A DNA stretch of 46,224 bases, taken from assembly GCF_001553455.1 (NCBI RefSeq), contig NZ_BBOX01000053.1:1-46224 (forward strand), written 5' to 3'. Shown piece after piece: positions 44,080 to 46,224 of this stretch (position 1 is its first letter; every line of letters begins with the position of its first letter). This DNA is from Streptomyces hygroscopicus subsp. hygroscopicus (lineage in GTDB: Bacteria; Actinomycetota; Actinomycetes; Streptomycetales; Streptomycetaceae). The translations under genes were made by a program, and so were the position numbers. The notes below the pieces were generated by a model that saw only the letters and a list, made by a program, of their open reading frames with translations, did no database searches and was not told the DNA's origin.

Positions 44080-44220
44080 GACGGCGGCGGGTCTGACTCA
44101 TCCGGTGGCGCTCCCACGTACGGGGCTTCCGCGTACGGGGCTTCCGCCGGACACACAGTGGCGCGACCGTGCCGGGTTCTCACCGGACTTCCGTCACGCC
44201 GTCGTTTTCCTCAGACCGTA
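44080..44220 (-). ncRNA. Cobalamin riboswitch
   Basis: On the minus strand the conserved core GGAAGTCCGGTG (44192-44181), AGAACCCGGCACGGTCGCG and CGCCACTGTG are in the canonical order and spacing, and the B12-box-like GAGTCAGACCCGCCGCC follows at 44099-44083. The ribosome site of the leader ORF lies about 40 bases downstream. The element controls the btuFCD-like operon; high cobalamin should shut it off. A tandem duplication of GGAAGCCCCGTACG sits in the peripheral arm (44114-44147). Confidence 0.93.
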
Positions 44221-44399
44221 ACGCGCGGCGGCCGGTGTCCGCTACGGCGAGGTGGGCGCGGGCGCACCCCGTATGGGGGCGAATGAGACCAGGCGAGGAG
44301 GTGAAGTGGCATGTATCACTCCGGAAAGGCGGCGGCCCCGCTCCCACGATCGCGCAGGACGCCGGAACTCTTTCCTCCTCCGGGCCGACTACTGAACCG

Positions 44400-44440
44400 G
44401 GACGACCGGGACGACCGGGACGACCGCGACGAGCGCGAGG
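44400..44440. repeat. GACGACCGG direct repeats before the DJ-1/PfpI gene
   Basis: GACGACCGG or a close variant is repeated four times in tandem in the leader of the DJ-1/PfpI gene. The rest of the spacer from the riboswitch to this gene (44221-44455) has no credible gene. Confidence 0.55.
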
Positions 44441-44455
44441 GACAGGAGCCGGACA

Positions 44456-45217
44456 TTGGAACGCAGACACTTCCTCCGCCGGACGACGGCGGCGGGCGCG
44501 ACGGCTCTGGCCGCCGGGACGCTGACGGCCACGGCCGTCAACACCGGGACGGCCACCGCCATGACCACCGGGAAGACGACGGCCGCGCCACGGCGGACCG
44601 GGCCGCTGCGCGTCGACATCGTGATGTTCGACGGAGTGGAGGAGCTGGACTGCATCGCTCCCTATGAGGTCTTCTCCACGTCCGCCATGCACAGTGCGGG
44701 CGGGGTGCGGGTCCGTTACGTCACCACCGGGCGGCTCGGGGCGGTCCGCGCGGCGTACGGCACCGAGATCCGGGTGGCACACCGCTGGGCGCCGCAGGAA
44801 GCGGACGTGATCGTGGTGCCCGGCGGTGGGTACTCCCGCCGCGACGGCCCCGGAATCTGGGCGGAGATCGACAGCGGCGTCCTGCCACGGGCGCTCGCCG
44901 CCGCGCCGCGCAAGGGACTGACGGTCACTTCGCTCTGTACGGGGGCGCTGCTGCTGTCCGCCGCCGGTCTGACCAAGGGCCGTCCCTGCACCACGCACCA
45001 CGGCGCGAAGGCCGATCTGGCGGCACAGGGCGGCATCGTCAAGAACGCCCGTGTCGTCGACGACGGGGACCTGGTCACCGCCGGGGGCATCTCCTCGGGC
45101 CTGGAGCTCGGCCTGTGGCTGGTCAGACGCGAACTCGGGGCGGACGCGGCGATCGGAGTGGAGGGCATGCTGGAGTACGAGGCGCGCGGCACGGTCTGGA
45201 CGGCGTCCTCGCCGTAG
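44456..45217 (+). CDS. Tat-exported DJ-1/PfpI-family protein
   Basis: A 253-residue protein with a twin-arginine signal (RRHFLRRTTAAGATALAAG) and a DJ-1/PfpI (class I glutamine-amidotransferase-like) domain: VDIVMFDGVEELDCIAPYEVF, VIVVPGGGY and the nucleophile elbow TSLCTGALLL (Cys161), then HHGAKADL and VTAGGISSGLELGLWLV. Relatives include isonitrile hydratase and AraC-linked sensors; the exported form is of unknown function. TTG at 44456 is the start, with AGGAG eight bases upstream. Confidence 0.85.
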   Translation: MERRHFLRRTTAAGATALAAGTLTATAVNTGTATAMTTGKTTAAPRRTGPLRVDIVMFDGVEELDCIAPYEVFSTSAMHSAGGVRVRYVTTGRLGAVRAAYGTEIRVAHRWAPQEADVIVVPGGGYSRRDGPGIWAEIDSGVLPRALAAAPRKGLTVTSLCTGALLLSAAGLTKGRPCTTHHGAKADLAAQGGIVKNARVVDDGDLVTAGGISSGLELGLWLVRRELGADAAIGVEGMLEYEARGTVWTASSP

Positions 45218-45235
45218 CCCAGGGCGGGCGGGTTC

Positions 45236-45307
45236 GTGCCGTTCACACGGCGGGGTCGCGTGCCGTTCACGCGGCGGGGCGGCACGCTGTTCACACGGCG
45301 AGGCGGC
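45236..45307. repeat. Three tandem 24-bp repeats
   Basis: Units at 45236-45259, 45260-45283 and 45284-45307 follow the pattern GTGCCGTTCACACGGCGGGG then about four variable bases. They lie between the DJ-1/PfpI gene and the Ala/Lys-rich gene. Each contains the inverted pair CCGT/ACGG, so each may fold into a small hairpin. Confidence 0.7.
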
Positions 45308-45433
45308 GTGGACGCCGAGTGAGCCGGGGGCGCGCCGGCGCGGCGCACCGCTTCCGGTGCTGCTGCTGCCCCGGTGGCCGCGCCCGCCGGGCATCGCGGG
45401 TTTGCTGTCGGGCCGAGTGGTAACGCGGAGGAC

Positions 45434-45853
45434 ATGAGCGAGAAGAAGAACGCACACACCACGACCCGGAATGCGAAGGCCACCGCCACGAAGGCCAAGG
45501 AGACGGCGGAAAAGGCCAAGGACACGGCGAACGACGCGGAAGCCAAGGCCAAGACCACGGCCAAGGCCACGGCGGCCAGCGCGGCGCACACCGCTCAGGC
45601 CGCCGCCGACAAGGCGCAGGTGGCCGCCGAGAAGGCCGTGGCAACCAGCCGTACCGTGGCGGCTCAGGCGCCCAAGAAGGCGGCCTCGGCGGCGGGTACG
45701 GTCTGGATGGCGGTGAAGGGGCGCAAGGTACTGACCGCCGCCGCCGGTGCGGGGGCCGCCGCCGCGGGCGCCACCGTGGTCGTCCTTCGGCAGCGCGCCG
45801 CCCGGCGCCGCCGCCCGCTGGCACGGCTGACCGGTGGCCGGCTCGGCGTCTGA
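45434..45853 (+). CDS. Ala/Lys/Thr-rich protein with one hydrophobic segment
   Basis: A 139-residue protein. Residues 1-90 are Ala/Lys/Thr repeats of the AKATATKAKETAEKAKDTA type (an amphipathic, LEA-like or histone-H1-like pattern); residues about 98-115 form a hydrophobic stretch (VLTAAAGAGAAAAGATVVVL), followed by a basic RQRAARRRR end. It could be a membrane-anchored or nucleoid-associated protein. No named family is recognized. ATG at 45434 follows GGAGGAC. Confidence 0.7.
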   Translation: MSEKKNAHTTTRNAKATATKAKETAEKAKDTANDAEAKAKTTAKATAASAAHTAQAAADKAQVAAEKAVATSRTVAAQAPKKAASAAGTVWMAVKGRKVLTAAAGAGAAAAGATVVVLRQRAARRRRPLARLTGGRLGV

Positions 45854-46224
45854 GTCCGCCGCCGTACCCGGCCCCTCCCGCACCCACCGGCCACCGCCCG
45901 CACCGGGCCGGGAGCCGCGGCCACCATCGCACCGGGCCCCGGCTCGGCCAGCGACCACACCGCAGCCGCGGCCGGGTCCTCGATGTCTTCACCGGCCGCC
46001 GTGGTGAGCGCGCCCCGGGTCACCAGCACCAGACGCGAGGGGGCGAACCGCTCCCCGGCCAGCCAGGACCGTACGGCGTGGGCGGCGCGGACAGCCAACC
46101 CCGGGCGCCGCCCCGCCACCGGACACCGCCCCGGCCCCCGGTACCACCCGTGCCCGGACACCGTCCGCCACGGAACGACCGTCCCTCCCCGCACCACCCC
46201 GTCCTTGGCGACCACCCGCCACCG
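45854..46224 (-). pseudogene. Fragment resembling a modular PKS ketoreductase region (runs off the right edge)
   Basis: A minus-strand frame from 46224 contains WLAGERFAPSRLVLVTRGAL followed by TTAAGEDIEDPAAAAVWSLA, the pattern found at the front of type I PKS ketoreductase domains. After about 45955 the similarity is lost, with no following NADPH loop or active site. It is therefore a remnant or a fragment whose neighbours are outside the window. The rest of this 371-base stretch contains nothing else I can support. Confidence 0.4.

Noticed and set aside
44311..44667. Small plus-strand frame with Asp-Arg repeats
   Set aside because: It overlaps the better supported DJ-1/PfpI gene in another frame and its repeats come from the GACGACCGG DNA repeat.

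Overview
This window looks like chromosomal DNA of a Streptomyces or close relative. It has very high G+C with G/C in nearly every third codon position, GTG and TTG starts, ATGA/GTGA stop-start overlaps, rare TTA codons confined to a few genes, Streptomyces-type orphan LuxR regulators, MmyB-type XRE regulators and an actinobacterial sdhCAB operon.

Region 1 (1-23.2 kb, all minus strand, running off the left edge) is a biosynthetic gene cluster. In transcription order it holds a LuxR regulator, an FMN reductase, a dicarboxylate symporter, a DegT aminotransferase, an ornithine-cyclodeaminase-family enzyme, an acyl/aryl-AMP ligase, an ABC exporter pair, and then a tightly coupled block. That block contains a GriI-like aldolase and a GriH-like 3-dehydroquinate-synthase-II enzyme (together the route to 3-amino-4-hydroxybenzoate), a UbiA prenyltransferase, an acyl-CoA dehydrogenase, two thioester-reductase-like SDRs, a phosphohistidine (PEP-utilizing) enzyme, an acyl carrier protein, and a fusion of a fatty-acyl-AMP ligase with the ATP-grasp domain of pyruvate phosphate dikinase, joined by a repeat-built linker. 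My reading (inference) is that one arm builds the aminohydroxybenzoate ring while the other activates, desaturates, reduces and (di)phosphorylates an acyl chain, so that UbiA attaches a fatty-acid-derived alkenyl group in place of a terpene. A second, divergent dicarboxylate symporter lies at 21.9-23.2 kb.

Region 2 (23.2-26.4 kb, plus strand) is the probable control module: an OmpR-type response regulator with two TTA codons, a two-TM histidine kinase and a second orphan LuxR regulator, closed by a strong terminator. A nested inverted repeat sits in the divergent promoter region.

Region 3 (26.4-29.9 kb) is housekeeping: sdhC-sdhA-sdhB (succinate dehydrogenase) with tandem terminator hairpins.

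Region 4 (30.2-40.6 kb) is accessory. It holds a TetX-like FAD monooxygenase, two independent modules in which an MmyB-type XRE regulator faces a divergent enzyme (an SDR, then an alpha/beta hydrolase), a methyltransferase, a TetR gene that has lost its DNA-binding N-terminus, a nucleotidyltransferase, and an EamA exporter facing a LysR regulator.

Region 5 (40.7-46.2 kb) holds a BtuFCD-type ABC importer behind a cobalamin riboswitch and a short leader ORF, a Tat-exported DJ-1/PfpI protein, an Ala/Lys-rich protein and, at the right edge, what looks like a fragment of a modular PKS ketoreductase. Short tandem repeats are frequent throughout, both between and inside genes.
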